A DNA stretch of 64,000 bases from DATKAS01 sp963773315. Lineage in GTDB: Bacteria > Actinomycetota > Acidimicrobiia > Acidimicrobiales > DATKAS01. The notes below the pieces were generated by a model. That model had not been told where the DNA came from. It searched no databases and saw nothing but the letters and a program-made list of their open reading frames with translations. A program made the position numbers and the translations under genes. Shown here piece after piece: positions 18,433-27,410 of this stretch. Within the stretch, counting starts at the first letter, position 1. Each line of letters starts with the position of its first letter. The stretch is taken from positions 372,001-436,000 of the forward strand of contig CAVZAF010000005.1 of NCBI GenBank assembly GCA_963773315.1. The letters are read 5' to 3'.

Positions 18433-19053
18433 TCAGCTCGGCGTGCCGGCTTCCATCGTGACCTCGAGCCGCGCTCGCGACAACAGGTCGTAGGCAGCAG
18501 CCTGTCGGGCGGGCGGGCGCCAGTCGAGCACCGCCGCCTCGACGATCACCCACGACACGACCCACGCGATCGTGATGACGAGCATCGCCGTGACGGCGAG
18601 AAGCCCGGCACCTCCCCCGTCGACCTGGGTTGCGAGATAGGCCAAGACATACGCGGCGATCCAGCAAGCGGCGGCGGTCGCCATCCCGACGGGCAGCTGG
18701 GCCAGGCCCGTCGAGCGAACAGCCATCGCCTCCCGCCATGCGACGGAGGACAGGGAGAGCGCGCGCCGATGGAGCGCCGCCTCCACCTCGGTCACGGGTG
18801 GGCTGATCGCGGCGGTCGGCGGGAGCACCACGCGAACCGTGAGCTCGTCGGGAAGCCGTCGCACGGTCTGGAGCGTCGACCCCAGCTCCTCGACTCCCGA
18901 CTGCTCAGCGAACGCACAACTCGTGAAGGGATCGCTCTCAGGGTCGCAAACGAGATCGGCGAGTGCCGACAACTCGAGGACGAGGAGATGCTCGGTGCGG
19001 ACCCGCTCGACGTCTGCATCGAGCTGTTGGCGAGCAGCCAGGGTGAACCTCAT
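18433..19053 (-). CDS. Two-helix membrane protein linked to the ABC exporter
   Basis: 206 residues: a charged, mostly helical cytoplasmic half (1-118), two close transmembrane helices at about 120-142 and 148-170, and a short tail. No family recognised. It overlaps the ATPase stop by four bases (ATGA), so it is translated with the transporter and is probably a subunit or accessory. Confidence 0.6.
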   Translation of the reverse strand: MRFTLAARQQLDADVERVRTEHLLVLELSALADLVCDPESDPFTSCAFAEQSGVEELGSTLQTVRRLPDELTVRVVLPPTAAISPPVTEVEAALHRRALSLSSVAWREAMAVRSTGLAQLPVGMATAAACWIAAYVLAYLATQVDGGGAGLLAVTAMLVITIAWVVSWVIVEAAVLDWRPPARQAAAYDLLSRARLEVTMEAGTPS

Positions 19054-19758
19054 AGCCGCGGCATCTTATGGACCGGCTCCGCGGCGACGCGACCACGTTC
19101 GATGTGGATGCGACGTTCGGCAGCTGCCGCAACCACGGGATCGTGCGTCACGAGGATGATCGTGAGGTCGCGGCGCCGGTGGAGCTCACTGAGCAGGTCG
19201 AGCACCCGTTGCACCGAGTCGGCGTCGAGGCTGCCGGTCGGCTCGTCGGCGAGCAACAAGCGGGGCTCGTTGGCGAGCGCGCGCGCGATCGCGACGCGCT
19301 CGGCGTTCACCGCCGGAGAGCTCCGGCGGACGGCGGCGCTCGAACCCTTCGAGACCGACATCGGCCAACAGCTCCCGCGCTCGCGCACGCTGTTGCGCGC
19401 GCCGCCTGTCGGTACCGAGCATCGCGACCTCGATGTTGTCGAGCGCGCTCAGATGCGGCAGCAGATTGTGCAGCTGGAAGACGAGACCCACACGCTCTCG
19501 CCGATAGCGGCTGGGGTCGTCGAGGGAACCAAGGTCTTCGCCATCGACGCGCAACGAGCCCGAGTCGGGCGGCTCGAGGGCGGCGAGCAGGTGCAGCAAC
19601 GTGGACTTCCCCGATCCGGACGGCCCGGTGAGAGCCACGTAGTCGCCCGTCGGCACGACGAGGCTCAAGTCGTCGAGAGCAACGACCTCGCCGCGGCCCC
19701 GGCCGAAGGTCTTGCGGACGTCGACGGCTTCGACCGCCGGCGAGGTCGGGCTACTCAC
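19050..19758 (-). CDS. ABC transporter ATP-binding protein, LolD/MacB type (one frameshift)
   Basis: ATPase of about 235 residues. Walker A (TGPSGSGKST), Q-loop (GLVFQLHNLLPHL) and the start of the signature (PELSGGER) are in one frame. After a single-base change near 19310 the frame continues with VAIARALANEPR, Walker B plus D-loop (LLLADEPTGSLD) and the His switch (VTHD). The GTG start at 19758 overlaps the permease stop by eight bases. LolD/MacB-type proteins pair with FtsX-domain permeases to export lipids, peptides or drugs. Confidence 0.85.
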
Positions 19759-20870
19759 GACGGATCGCGGCCAAGGGTGCGAGCCGGGCCGCACGCACCG
19801 CGGGGTAGAGCGCGCCGAGGAACGCGACCGCCGCCGCCGTGAACAACGCCCGCGCGAACACCCCCGCCGTGTAGTTCGGATGGAGGATGCCTTCGAGGCG
19901 GGGAAGCCCGGCGAGGACCGTGATCACCACGTACGCGAGCGCCACGCCGAGGGCCGCGCCGGCGAAACCGATGGTGATCGCCTCGCCGAGCACGAGCGCG
20001 ACGACCCGTCGCCGCGACCAGCCGATCGCTCGCAGGATGCCGAACTCGCGATAGCGCTCGACGAGGGACAGCAGCATGGCGTTCATCACGATGATGGCGC
20101 CGATGATCACCGCAACGACGGTCGCCGCCCTGTCGGCCGCAGTGATGAGCTGGTAGTCGCGATCAGCGCGGCCGAATTCGGTGAGGTTGCTGATCGGAAC
20201 GAGAATCGGGCTCGACGCCGCGACCTCTCGCTTCACCGCTGCGACGTCGGCGCCAGCATGCACCTGCACGAAGAAGAGTGACAGCCCGCCGGGCTCGCGC
20301 TCGTAGGCCTGAAATGGAACGAGCGGCAGCATCACGGCCGAATCGCCGAAGACGTTGCCCGTGGTGAAGATCCCCACCACCTTCTTGGGGCTTTCCGCGA
20401 TCAAGATCTGCTGCCCGAGATGCGCGTCGAGGTCCTGCGCGAGTCGCGAGCCCAGCATCACCTCGTCGGCCGCGGTCGCACCGAACGCTCGGCCGGCCGC
20501 GATCTGCACACCGAACGGTGTGAGGTCCTGCGGTCGAATGCCGATCTCGACGAGCAACGGGTGTTGGGCATCGAGCTTCTCGGTGTCGAGAAGTACGCCT
20601 ATCGCGCTCGTTGACCCCGGGTTCGGCCGCGACGCGGCCGAGCTGCTCCTCGGTCAGCGCGCTCTCGAGGACGTCCGAGACGTTCCTCTGGGCGACAGTG
20701 AAGTCCGCGCGTCCGACCTGGAGCACTCCCGCCGCGGTCGCGCGGACGCTGTCGGTCACGATGCCCAACGTGACGACCGTCATCACGCCGACCGCGATCG
20801 CGAACGTGGTCAATGCGGATCTCACCCGCTTGGTGAGCACATCGTGAAGGATCAGCCAGGAGAACGACAC
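19751..20870 (-). CDS. FtsX-like ABC permease (one frameshift)
   Basis: Permease of about 373 residues. It has one N-terminal helix (FAIAVGVMTVVTLGI), a large extracytoplasmic domain and three C-terminal helices, the last ending with the hallmark YPAVRAARLAPLAAIR. The N-terminal part is in one frame (GTG at 20870). The rest, from about 20622 where CCCGGGGTC reads as one G too many, is in the next. The conserved FtsX order and 3n+1 span argue for a sequence error. It forms an exporter with the overlapping ATPase. The start overlaps the alkB stop by 19 bases. Confidence 0.82.
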
Positions 20871-21664
20871 CCCGCGTGCAGTTTCGCGCCGCTGTCGCCC
20901 AAGGGTGCGTCCCTCGGCGCGAAGCCGGTCTCTCGGACCGTGAGGCTCAGCCTTCCGCTCGGCAGCCCGAGGTCTCGGGGCCCTGTGTTGTCGTACACCT
21001 TCGGCACGCCGTGGTACACCCGTCGACTCGGACCACCGAACACGAGAAGATCGCCCGAGCGCAGCAGGATGTCCAGGAACGGCGCAGTCCGACGGTCGAC
21101 GCCCGCGATCCGGAACAAGCACGAGTCGCCCACGCTGATGGTGACGACCGGCGCGTCCGATGGTTCCTCGGCGTCCTGATGGAGGCCGAGCCGCGCTCCC
21201 GGCGCGTAGAGGTTGGCGATCACCGCGTCCGGGTCGAAGCGCTCGGCGGTCGACGCGCCGAGCGTGTCGGCCACCGCCTGACGCGCAAGTCGAGCGATCT
21301 CGGACGGCAGCGCCTTGACCGGCGCCCCGTCGGTGTCGTCTGCGGTACGGCTGTACGCGTACGGGTGCCAGTGCCAGCCGAGGCACACGGACTGCACGCT
21401 CATCAGGTGACCGCTCGGCATGCGGGGGTGACGAAGACCCGCGGGAGGACGCGCCCAGACGCGGAACTGCTCGACCAGCGCCCGCTGCTCCGCGGGCGCA
21501 AGCCACCCTGAGATCACGACGACTCCCGGGGACAGCTCCGCACGCTCGGTCGGTCGCGGAAACAGCTCCAGCGGCGTGGACGCGGGGGCCGGCGCCGGAT
21601 CGAGCGGAAGAGTGGTCGGCACGCCACCGAGACGACTCGTCCCCATCACAGACCTTCGGCTCAT
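20852..21664 (-). CDS. alkB: Alpha-ketoglutarate-dependent DNA dioxygenase AlkB
   Basis: Fe(II)/2-oxoglutarate dioxygenase of 270 residues that removes methyl adducts such as 1-methyladenine and 3-methylcytosine. The iron ligands are visible: HxD in RLGLHQDAEEPSD and the distal His in RRVYHGVPKVYDN. The 2OG-binding Arg is in GRLSLTVRETG. Substrate-facing SVQSVCLGWHWHPYAYS corresponds to the AlkB aromatic region. The N-terminus may start at Met1 or at MGTSRLGG (21646). It is divergent from the ECF sigma-ogt operon, 95 bases apart, which strongly suggests shared control. A 20-residue tail beyond the usual end overlaps the permease gene. Confidence 0.9.
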   Translation of the reverse strand: MSRRSVMGTSRLGGVPTTLPLDPAPAPASTPLELFPRPTERAELSPGVVVISGWLAPAEQRALVEQFRVWARPPAGLRHPRMPSGHLMSVQSVCLGWHWHPYAYSRTADDTDGAPVKALPSEIARLARQAVADTLGASTAERFDPDAVIANLYAPGARLGLHQDAEEPSDAPVVTISVGDSCLFRIAGVDRRTAPFLDILLRSGDLLVFGGPSRRVYHGVPKVYDNTGPRDLGLPSGRLSLTVRETGFAPRDAPLGDSGAKLHAGCRSPG

Positions 21665-21759
21665 GACAAGAAGACGACCCGCCCGCTTCGAACGTGAGCC
21701 GACCTCACGAAATCGTCACCACTGCCGTCTCCCAGACATCTCGTACGTTCAGGAGCCAC

Positions 21760-22248
21760 ATGCCGCGCAAGCAGCCCTTCGAGGTTGTCGTCGAGATCCA
21801 CGGCGCGACCGTGCTGCGCGTCTGTCGCGCCGTCGTCGGGCCGAGCGATGCCGATGACGCGTGGTCCGAGACGTTCTTGTCCGCGATGAAGGCGTATCCC
21901 ACACTCCCCGACGACGCCAACGTCGAGGCATGGCTCGTGACGATCGCCCATAGGCGAGCGATCGACGTCGGCCGTGCCCGCTCCCGTCGAGCCGTCCCGA
22001 CCGACGCGATCGACGACCGCGCTGCTCGCCAAGATCGCACGGAAGCCGAGTCCGGTGCCGACCTCGTCGCGGCGCTTTCCGCGCTTCCCGAGAAGCAGCG
22101 GCAATCGGTCGCCTATCACTACTTGGCGGGACTGCCCTATGCCGAGATCGCGGAGATCTTGGGCGGAACCCCCGAGGCCGCGCGACGAGCCGCGGCTGAC
22201 GGCATCGCGACGCTCCGACGCTCACACCAGAAGGGGGTGCTCGATTGA
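21760..22248 (+). CDS. ECF-type RNA polymerase sigma factor
   Basis: 162-residue extracytoplasmic-function sigma factor. Region 2 is at about 10-75 (VLRVCRAVVGPSDADDAWSE, LVTIAHRRAIDVGR). Region 4 is at about 103-155 with the helix-turn-helix LAGLPYAEIAEILGG. The ATG at 21760 is preceded by AGGAG at 21751-21755; in-frame codons further upstream lack this. The TGA overlaps the ogt TTG start (TTGA), so sigma and methyltransferase are coupled. No classic anti-sigma gene is present. It probably drives this repair operon and perhaps alkB. Confidence 0.9.
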   Translation: MPRKQPFEVVVEIHGATVLRVCRAVVGPSDADDAWSETFLSAMKAYPTLPDDANVEAWLVTIAHRRAIDVGRARSRRAVPTDAIDDRAARQDRTEAESGADLVAALSALPEKQRQSVAYHYLAGLPYAEIAEILGGTPEAARRAAADGIATLRRSHQKGVLD

Positions 22249-22860
22249 GCAGCCAAGCCGACCTCACCAATGCCCTGCAGGGGGCCGTCACCGTCGACGA
22301 CGATCACCTGCGCGGGCTTCACGACCGGCTCATCGCGGACGCAGAGGCCGAGCACGTGCTCGACATCGGCTACCGCACCGTCGACAGCCCCGTGGGGAGC
22401 TTGCTGCTCGCCGCTACCGAGACGGGACTGGTCAGAGTCGCCTACGCCAGCGAGGACCACGATCGCGTGCTCGAGAGCCTCTCGAGCCACATCAGCCCTC
22501 GCATCCTGCGCCATCCTGCTCGCCTCGACGCCGCCGCACGCGAGATCGACGAGTACTTCGCCGGGCGTCGCAAGAGCTTCGGGCTGCGCCTCGACTGGCG
22601 CTTGTCGAGCGGCTTCCGCGCCACCGTCCTCCAACATCTCGGCGACATCGCGTACGGGCGCACCGCCAGCTACGCGAGGGTCGCGGCAGCTCGCGGGTCG
22701 TCCCAAGGCAGCCCGCGCGGTCGGGACCGCATGCGCCACCAACCCGCTTCCCATCGTGCTGCCCTGCCATCGAGTCGTGAGGTCGGACGGCAGCATGGGC
22801 GGCTATCTCGGAGGGCTCGACGCGAAAGCGAGGCTGCTCGAGCTCGAGGCAGCGGGGTGA
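22245..22860 (+). CDS. ogt: O6-alkylguanine-DNA alkyltransferase with N-terminal extension (one frameshift)
   Basis: Suicide repair protein of about 204 residues that transfers an alkyl group from O6-alkylguanine to its own Cys. The TTG start overlaps the sigma stop. The first 40 residues are an extra acidic helical segment (ALQGAVTVDDDHLRGLHDRL), then the Ada/Ogt N-domain (YRTVDSPVGSLLLAATETG). The DNA-binding segment YGRTASYARVA is followed by a one-base frame change near 22690. The next frame carries AGRPKAARAVG and the active site PCHRVVRSDGSMGGYLGG. The stop overlaps the next gene (GTGA). The extension might talk to the sigma factor; that is inference. Confidence 0.88.
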
Positions 22861-23564
22861 CGATCGAGCAGCGGGTCGACGACCTCGACTGGGTCGCTGC
22901 CTTCGCTGGCCTCGAGGCGGTCGGCATCGCCCCGCTCGGCCCGATCCTCGACGACGCCGAGTGCCGCGAGCTCGGGGCGCTCTACGACGACCGCGCGCTG
23001 TTCCGATCGACGATCGACATGGCGCGGCACCGCTTCGGCCAGGGCGAGTACCGCTACTTCGCTTATCCACTGCCGCGCGTCGTCGCGGAGCTTCGGGCGT
23101 CGTTCTGGCCCCACCTCCTGCCGATCGCGCGCGAGTGGGCCGCGCGCCTCGCCAGGCCTGCACCATGGCCCGACGACCTCGAGGCCTGGATCGCGGAATG
23201 CCACACCGCCGGTCAGACACGGCCCACTCCTCTCATGCTGCGCTACGGACCGAGCGACTGGAACGCGCTGCACCGCGACCTCTACGGCGATCTCGTGTTC
23301 CCGCTCCAGGTCGTCATCGGCCTCGACTGCCCGGACCGCGACTACACGGGCGGCGAGTTCGTCGTCGTCGAGCAACGACCGCGCTCCCAGTCACGAGCGA
23401 CGACGCGCACGATCCCTCTCGGACACGGCATCGTGTTCACCACAAGGGATCGACCGATCAAGTCTGCGCGTGGATGGGCCTCTGCCCCCATGCGTCACGG
23501 CGTCAGCACGCTGCACAGCGGGCGCCGGCAGACGTTGGGCCTCGTGTTCCACGACGCCGAGTAG
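22857..23564 (+). CDS. 2OG-Fe(II) oxygenase, Oxygenase-NA (DUF2086) family
   Basis: 235-residue dioxygenase. Iron ligands are HxD in WNALHRDLYGDLVFP and His in MRHGVSTLHSGRR, and the following Arg in SGRRQTLGLVFHDA probably binds 2-oxoglutarate. The block YTGGEFVVVEQRPRSQSRAT is characteristic of the family Pfam describes as acting on damaged DNA. The GTG start overlaps ogt by four bases. With AlkB across the promoter, it completes a small alkylation-repair regulon. Biochemical activity of this family is poorly tested. Confidence 0.85.
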   Translation: MTIEQRVDDLDWVAAFAGLEAVGIAPLGPILDDAECRELGALYDDRALFRSTIDMARHRFGQGEYRYFAYPLPRVVAELRASFWPHLLPIAREWAARLARPAPWPDDLEAWIAECHTAGQTRPTPLMLRYGPSDWNALHRDLYGDLVFPLQVVIGLDCPDRDYTGGEFVVVEQRPRSQSRATTRTIPLGHGIVFTTRDRPIKSARGWASAPMRHGVSTLHSGRRQTLGLVFHDAE

Positions 23565-23565
23565 C

Positions 23566-23586
23566 GCCGCGCGACAGCAGCGCGGC
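23566..23586. terminator. Hairpin ending the sigma-ogt-oxygenase operon
   Basis: GCCGCGC and GCGCGGC with a 7-base loop begin two bases after the oxygenase TAG and lie between convergent genes. No T-tract. Likely a bidirectional terminator. Confidence 0.55.
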
Positions 23587-23592
23587 TGCGCC

Positions 23593-25290
23593 TCACTCCT
23601 CGTCGGGGAAGCCGACGATCTCGACCGTGCCGGCCTTGCCGTCCACCCGGACGAGCGCGCCGTTCGGGATGCGGCGAGTGCCGTCGACGGTGCCCACCAC
23701 CGCGGGGAAGCCCATCTCACGTCCCATGATCGCGGCGTGCGACGCGAAGCTGCCGTGGTCGGTGACGATCGCGCCGACCACATGGAGGAAGGAGTTGAAC
23801 GACTCCCCCGTCGCTGAGGTGACGAGCACCTCGCCATCTACGAGCTCCATGAGGTCGTCGAAGTTCCTCACGATGCGAGCGGGGCCGACGTAGACGCCGG
23901 CGCTGCCACCGATGCCCATCACGACGCGCTCGTCACCCGCAGGAGCGGGCGCCTCACCGGTGACTCCGCCGATCACGAAGCCGAGCGCGCTCATCACTCG
24001 GGCGAGCGGCGGAGGAAGAGCGTCGACGGGCGGCGGAGGCGGCGGGGGCGGGCCGAGCAACGGCGGCGCGCCGATCTTGCTCGCGGCCTTGCGGGCCGCC
24101 ACCCGGGCGGCAAGCTCCTCGGCCGTGGGGTTCGCCGAGCCGCCGAGGATCGCGTCGATCTCGGCGCCGCGAAGGTCGAGCGTGTCGTACTTGAAGCCGA
24201 TGCGGCCGCGCTCGAACAGTCGGGTGCCGAGCTCGATCAGCGCGAGTCGCATCAGGCCGACCGCGGACGAGTCGCTGTAGAGACCGCGCTCGTCGCGCAG
24301 CCGGTACACGAGGCGTGCCTCGCCGAGCATGTCGTCGAAGGCGGCCCGCTGGTCCTCGGGAACCGCCTCACGGAGCTCGGCGGCAAGCGCGTCGGCGCGC
24401 TCGGTCGAGTGATCGGCGTCGTAGCCGAACGCGGCGGCGAGGCGCCCGAGCACGAGGTCCGGTCGCTCGACGACCGTCGGGTTCGTGAGGTCGAACCCCG
24501 CCGCGATGCGGAAGCCGACGGCGCGGACGTACGCGTCGACCGCGGGCACCTGCTCGCGAAGCTTGGCGAGGCGCTCTGCCGCGGGCGCGTCGCCAGTCAG
24601 CAATGCCTCGGCAGCGGGATCCGCGCGCAGCGCCTCGATGGCCGGCGTGATCTCGGGGTTGAGCACACCGGATACCGGCGACCAGCCGTCGAAGACCGCG
24701 AAGATCGGCACTGGGTCGCGCTGCGTCCATCCCGCGGCGTGGAGGACGAAGTCACCGACTGCGACCAGTGCGGCGCCGTTGTAGGTGTGGTGCTGCTGCC
24801 ACATCTGCGACATGTGATCCATGCACTGGTGGAGGTGGGCCTGCAGCGCTTCATCGCTCAACGAGGGAAGGTCGACCGCCGCGAGCTCACGGTGCCTTGC
24901 GATGGAGCGCGGCTTCGCCTCTTCGTCCCAGTACTTCAGGGTGTCGCGCCAGATCCGGTTCGCGAACGCCGAGTCGGCCAGCGCCGTGCGACGACCGATC
25001 TCGGCACCGAGCTGTTCAGGCGACTTCGGACCGTCGGGCCCCGGCACGTCGAACGGCACCGGTTGCGTGTAGGGGAACCCGTTGACGAACGCGAGCTGCA
25101 TGGTGTCGAGCAGCACGCCGTATGGGTCGAGTGCCGCGGAGAAGCCAGCGGCAAACCCCTTCGGATAGATCTCCTGCAGCAGCGGGGTCACCGATGCCGG
25201 CAGATGCGCTCGATCCTGCATCCACGGACCCGGACCCGGCGCTTCCCACGCTTGATCGTTCATGTCGCCCATTGCCGCCCCCTTCGCCAC
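23593..25290 (-). CDS. PEP-utilizing-enzyme mobile-domain protein without ATP-grasp domain
   Basis: 565 residues. An N-terminal helical domain of about 400 residues, rich in Trp and His (CMDHMSQMWQQHHTY), has no recognised motif. A proline-rich linker (PLLGPPPPPPPPVDALPPP, about residues 408-430) follows. The C-terminal phosphohistidine swivel domain reads DHGSFASHAAIMGREMG (His is the phospho site) and FPAVVGTVDGTRRIPNG. PEP synthase and PPDK carry an ATP-grasp domain before this swivel; none is seen here. It may cooperate with a separate kinase subunit, as in phenylphosphate synthase-like systems. Met codons at residues 7 and 10 are alternative starts. Confidence 0.75.
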   Translation of the reverse strand: MAKGAAMGDMNDQAWEAPGPGPWMQDRAHLPASVTPLLQEIYPKGFAAGFSAALDPYGVLLDTMQLAFVNGFPYTQPVPFDVPGPDGPKSPEQLGAEIGRRTALADSAFANRIWRDTLKYWDEEAKPRSIARHRELAAVDLPSLSDEALQAHLHQCMDHMSQMWQQHHTYNGAALVAVGDFVLHAAGWTQRDPVPIFAVFDGWSPVSGVLNPEITPAIEALRADPAAEALLTGDAPAAERLAKLREQVPAVDAYVRAVGFRIAAGFDLTNPTVVERPDLVLGRLAAAFGYDADHSTERADALAAELREAVPEDQRAAFDDMLGEARLVYRLRDERGLYSDSSAVGLMRLALIELGTRLFERGRIGFKYDTLDLRGAEIDAILGGSANPTAEELAARVAARKAASKIGAPPLLGPPPPPPPPVDALPPPLARVMSALGFVIGGVTGEAPAPAGDERVVMGIGGSAGVYVGPARIVRNFDDLMELVDGEVLVTSATGESFNSFLHVVGAIVTDHGSFASHAAIMGREMGFPAVVGTVDGTRRIPNGALVRVDGKAGTVEIVGFPDEE

Positions 25291-25398
25291 CGCCCGCGGT
25301 GTGCCCCGCAGCCGGGCGCAACGGTAGTGGCCTGTGTGGATGTGCCTCTCATCGACGATTGCCGCACTGCGTAGGGTGACGGCGAGGAGGTCTCACCC

Positions 25399-26473
25399 AT
25401 GGTTCAGCTCGGAATCTTCGATCACATCGAGGGCATCCCCGGCACCGACATGGGCCGGCTCTTGCAGGACCGTCTCGAGCTCATCCGCCTCGCGGACGAG
25501 GCCGGCTTCTACGCCTATCACCTCGCCGAACACCATGGCTCCGACCTCTGCATGGCGCCGAACCAAGAGATCTTCCTCGCCGCGGCAGCGCAGGCAGACG
25601 TCACAGATCCGCCTCGGCCCGCTGATCAAGATCCTTCCCCTCCACCATCCGCTTCGCGTGATCGAGGACATCTGCATGCTCGATCAGCTCAGTGGCGGGC
25701 GCGTCGAGTACGGGGTCGGCCGAGGCATCGCTGCGATCGAGCACTTCTGGTTCGAGGGCGATTGGTTCGCGTCGCACGAGCGCTTCGACGAAGCGCTCGC
25801 GATCGTGCTGCAGGGCCTGCGCACGGGCACTGTCGGCGGCGGCGCGGGTCCGGGCGGCACGCACTACGAGTTCCCCGAGATCTCGTTCACGATGCGACCC
25901 GTGCAGAAGCCGAACCCACCGATGTGGTACCCGGGCAATCCCGTCACTGCAGGCCGCTACGGCATGGGCCTCGTGTGGCCCGGTCCGATCCCGCAGGACG
26001 CGTACGACCTCTACGTCGAGTCGTGGGACACGCACAAGGACGATCCGGTCCGCGCCGACGGCCCCGAGTCACGCCCGCGTGTCGGGGCCACGATGCTGAT
26101 CGGCATCGGCGACACCAACGCGGAGGGCAAGGCGATCGCCGCCCGGGGGATGCGCGGCCTCATGCGCCGGGTCGTCGAGGTGCACACCTACGACCGGCTC
26201 GCGCTCGACGAGCACCAGGCGGAGGCCGCGCTCAACCCGCTCGCACGCGGAGCGCAAGCGCTGTTGGCGCCCGGAGGCGAGGACCTCCTCATGCCCACGC
26301 TCACCGAAGACTCGGGCACAGCCGAGCACGTGACCGAACGGCTCCAAGCGCTGCTCGACGACGGGCTCGTCGACTACCTCATCCTGCAGCTTCCGACCGG
26401 CGACATGACGTTCGAGGAATCGCGCGACACCCTCGAGCGGTTCATCGCCGACGTGATGCCAAAGCTCCGCTGA
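25399..26473 (+). CDS. LLM-class flavin-dependent oxidoreductase (one frameshift)
   Basis: Second luciferase-like barrel of about 357 residues. The ATG at 25399 follows GAGGAGG. The first 66 residues (VQLGIFDHIEG, FYAYHLAEHHGSDL) are in one frame. Near 25600 the frame changes by one base into IRLGPLIKILPLHHPLR, GRVEYGVGRGIAAIEHFWF and the remainder. The protein resembles limonene/alkane-type LLM monooxygenases of actinobacteria and the paralogue at 5.5-6.5 kb. It is divergent from the PEP-domain gene. Cofactor (FMN or F420) and substrate are unknown. Confidence 0.85.
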
Positions 26474-26494
26474 CCCCAGCGGCGCCTTCGCCCG

Positions 26495-27058
26495 ATGCAC
26501 CTCGCCGCCGACATCTACAAGCCAGACGAATGGCACGACTTCTTCCTGATGGTCGGTGGCGGGGCGGCGGCGCTGACGGGTCTGGTGTTCGTCGCGATGT
26601 CGCTCAACCTCTCCGTCATCTTCCGAGACGCGACGCATCGCAGTCGCGCCGTCGGGACGCTGAGCAGCTTCATCGCGGTCTTCACGATCTGCGGACTCGC
26701 GCTCATGGGCGGCCAAGCTCACGTCGCTATCGGCGTCGAGTGGCTCGTGGTAGCGGTCGTCGCTGGCTACGTCTACGTCGGGGGGTACGTCAAGGCCAGG
26801 ACGCAAGGCCAGAGCGCCGTCGGGCTGAGCAGCCTCCGACTCGCCGGTGGCACCGGGTGTTACGTCGCACAGGTCGTCGGCTCCGCGCTCCTGATCGCCG
26901 GCTACATCGCGGGCCTCTATGTCGCCGCGGTCGCGATGATCGTGTTCTTCGCCTTCATGATCTCGGGCGCGTGGCTCCTGCTCCTCGGTGTCCACCAGGA
27001 CCAGATGCGTGTCGGAGGAGCCGCCGTCACCCCGTCGCAGGCTGGAAGAGCTCGATGA
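26495..27058 (+). CDS. Small integral membrane protein
   Basis: 187 residues with four or five hydrophobic helices (about 18-40, 54-72, 80-97, 112-132, 136-158) and short loops. No motif recognised. It starts 21 bases after the LLM gene and may share its transcript. Its last 32 bases overlap the 3' end of the convergent VOC gene. Confidence 0.65.
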   Translation: MHLAADIYKPDEWHDFFLMVGGGAAALTGLVFVAMSLNLSVIFRDATHRSRAVGTLSSFIAVFTICGLALMGGQAHVAIGVEWLVVAVVAGYVYVGGYVKARTQGQSAVGLSSLRLAGGTGCYVAQVVGSALLIAGYIAGLYVAAVAMIVFFAFMISGAWLLLLGVHQDQMRVGGAAVTPSQAGRAR

Positions 27059-27410
27059 TGTTGCCTGACGGATCCTCCACAAGGATCTGGCGTCCACCCG
27101 GTCCGCTCACGACCTCGTTGCGGAAGTGCACGCCCGCGTCCTTGAGGCGAGCAACCTCGGCGTCGAGGTCGGCGGTGATGAAGTGGATGCGGTTCCATCC
27201 GCCCGGTCCGGGCGTGGCACCGTCTGGCATCGGGCGACCTGCCGAGCTCATGGGCCCGCTCAGCAACAAGCGAAGGTTGCCCTTCGTGACGTCGGCGAAC
27301 GCAGGAGAGCTGATCCCGACCTTGAACCCGAAGTGGGTGGAGTAGAAGCCCACCGCCTCGGCCACGTCGTTGACCATGTAGCGGACGTTGACGATCTCAT
27401 CGGATGACAT
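27027..27410 (-). CDS. VOC-family protein in the arsenic-type operon
   Basis: 127-residue single VOC unit with two beta-alpha-beta modules (NDVAEAVGFYSTHFGFK; GWNRIHFITADLDAEVARLKDAG) and the C-terminal ILVEDPSGNIIELFQ strand with the metal Glu. It overlaps the ArsR-ArsC gene by 14 bases, so the two are translationally linked. It lacks any Cys, so it is not an ArsI-type C-As lyase, which needs a cysteine pair. Function unknown. Confidence 0.8.
   Translation of the reverse strand: MSSDEIVNVRYMVNDVAEAVGFYSTHFGFKVGISSPAFADVTKGNLRLLLSGPMSSAGRPMPDGATPGPGGWNRIHFITADLDAEVARLKDAGVHFRNEVVSGPGGRQILVEDPSGNIIELFQPATG

Noticed and set aside
27027..27410. ArsI-type organoarsenical lyase
   Set aside because: The protein contains no cysteine, and ArsI needs a Cys pair for arsenic binding.
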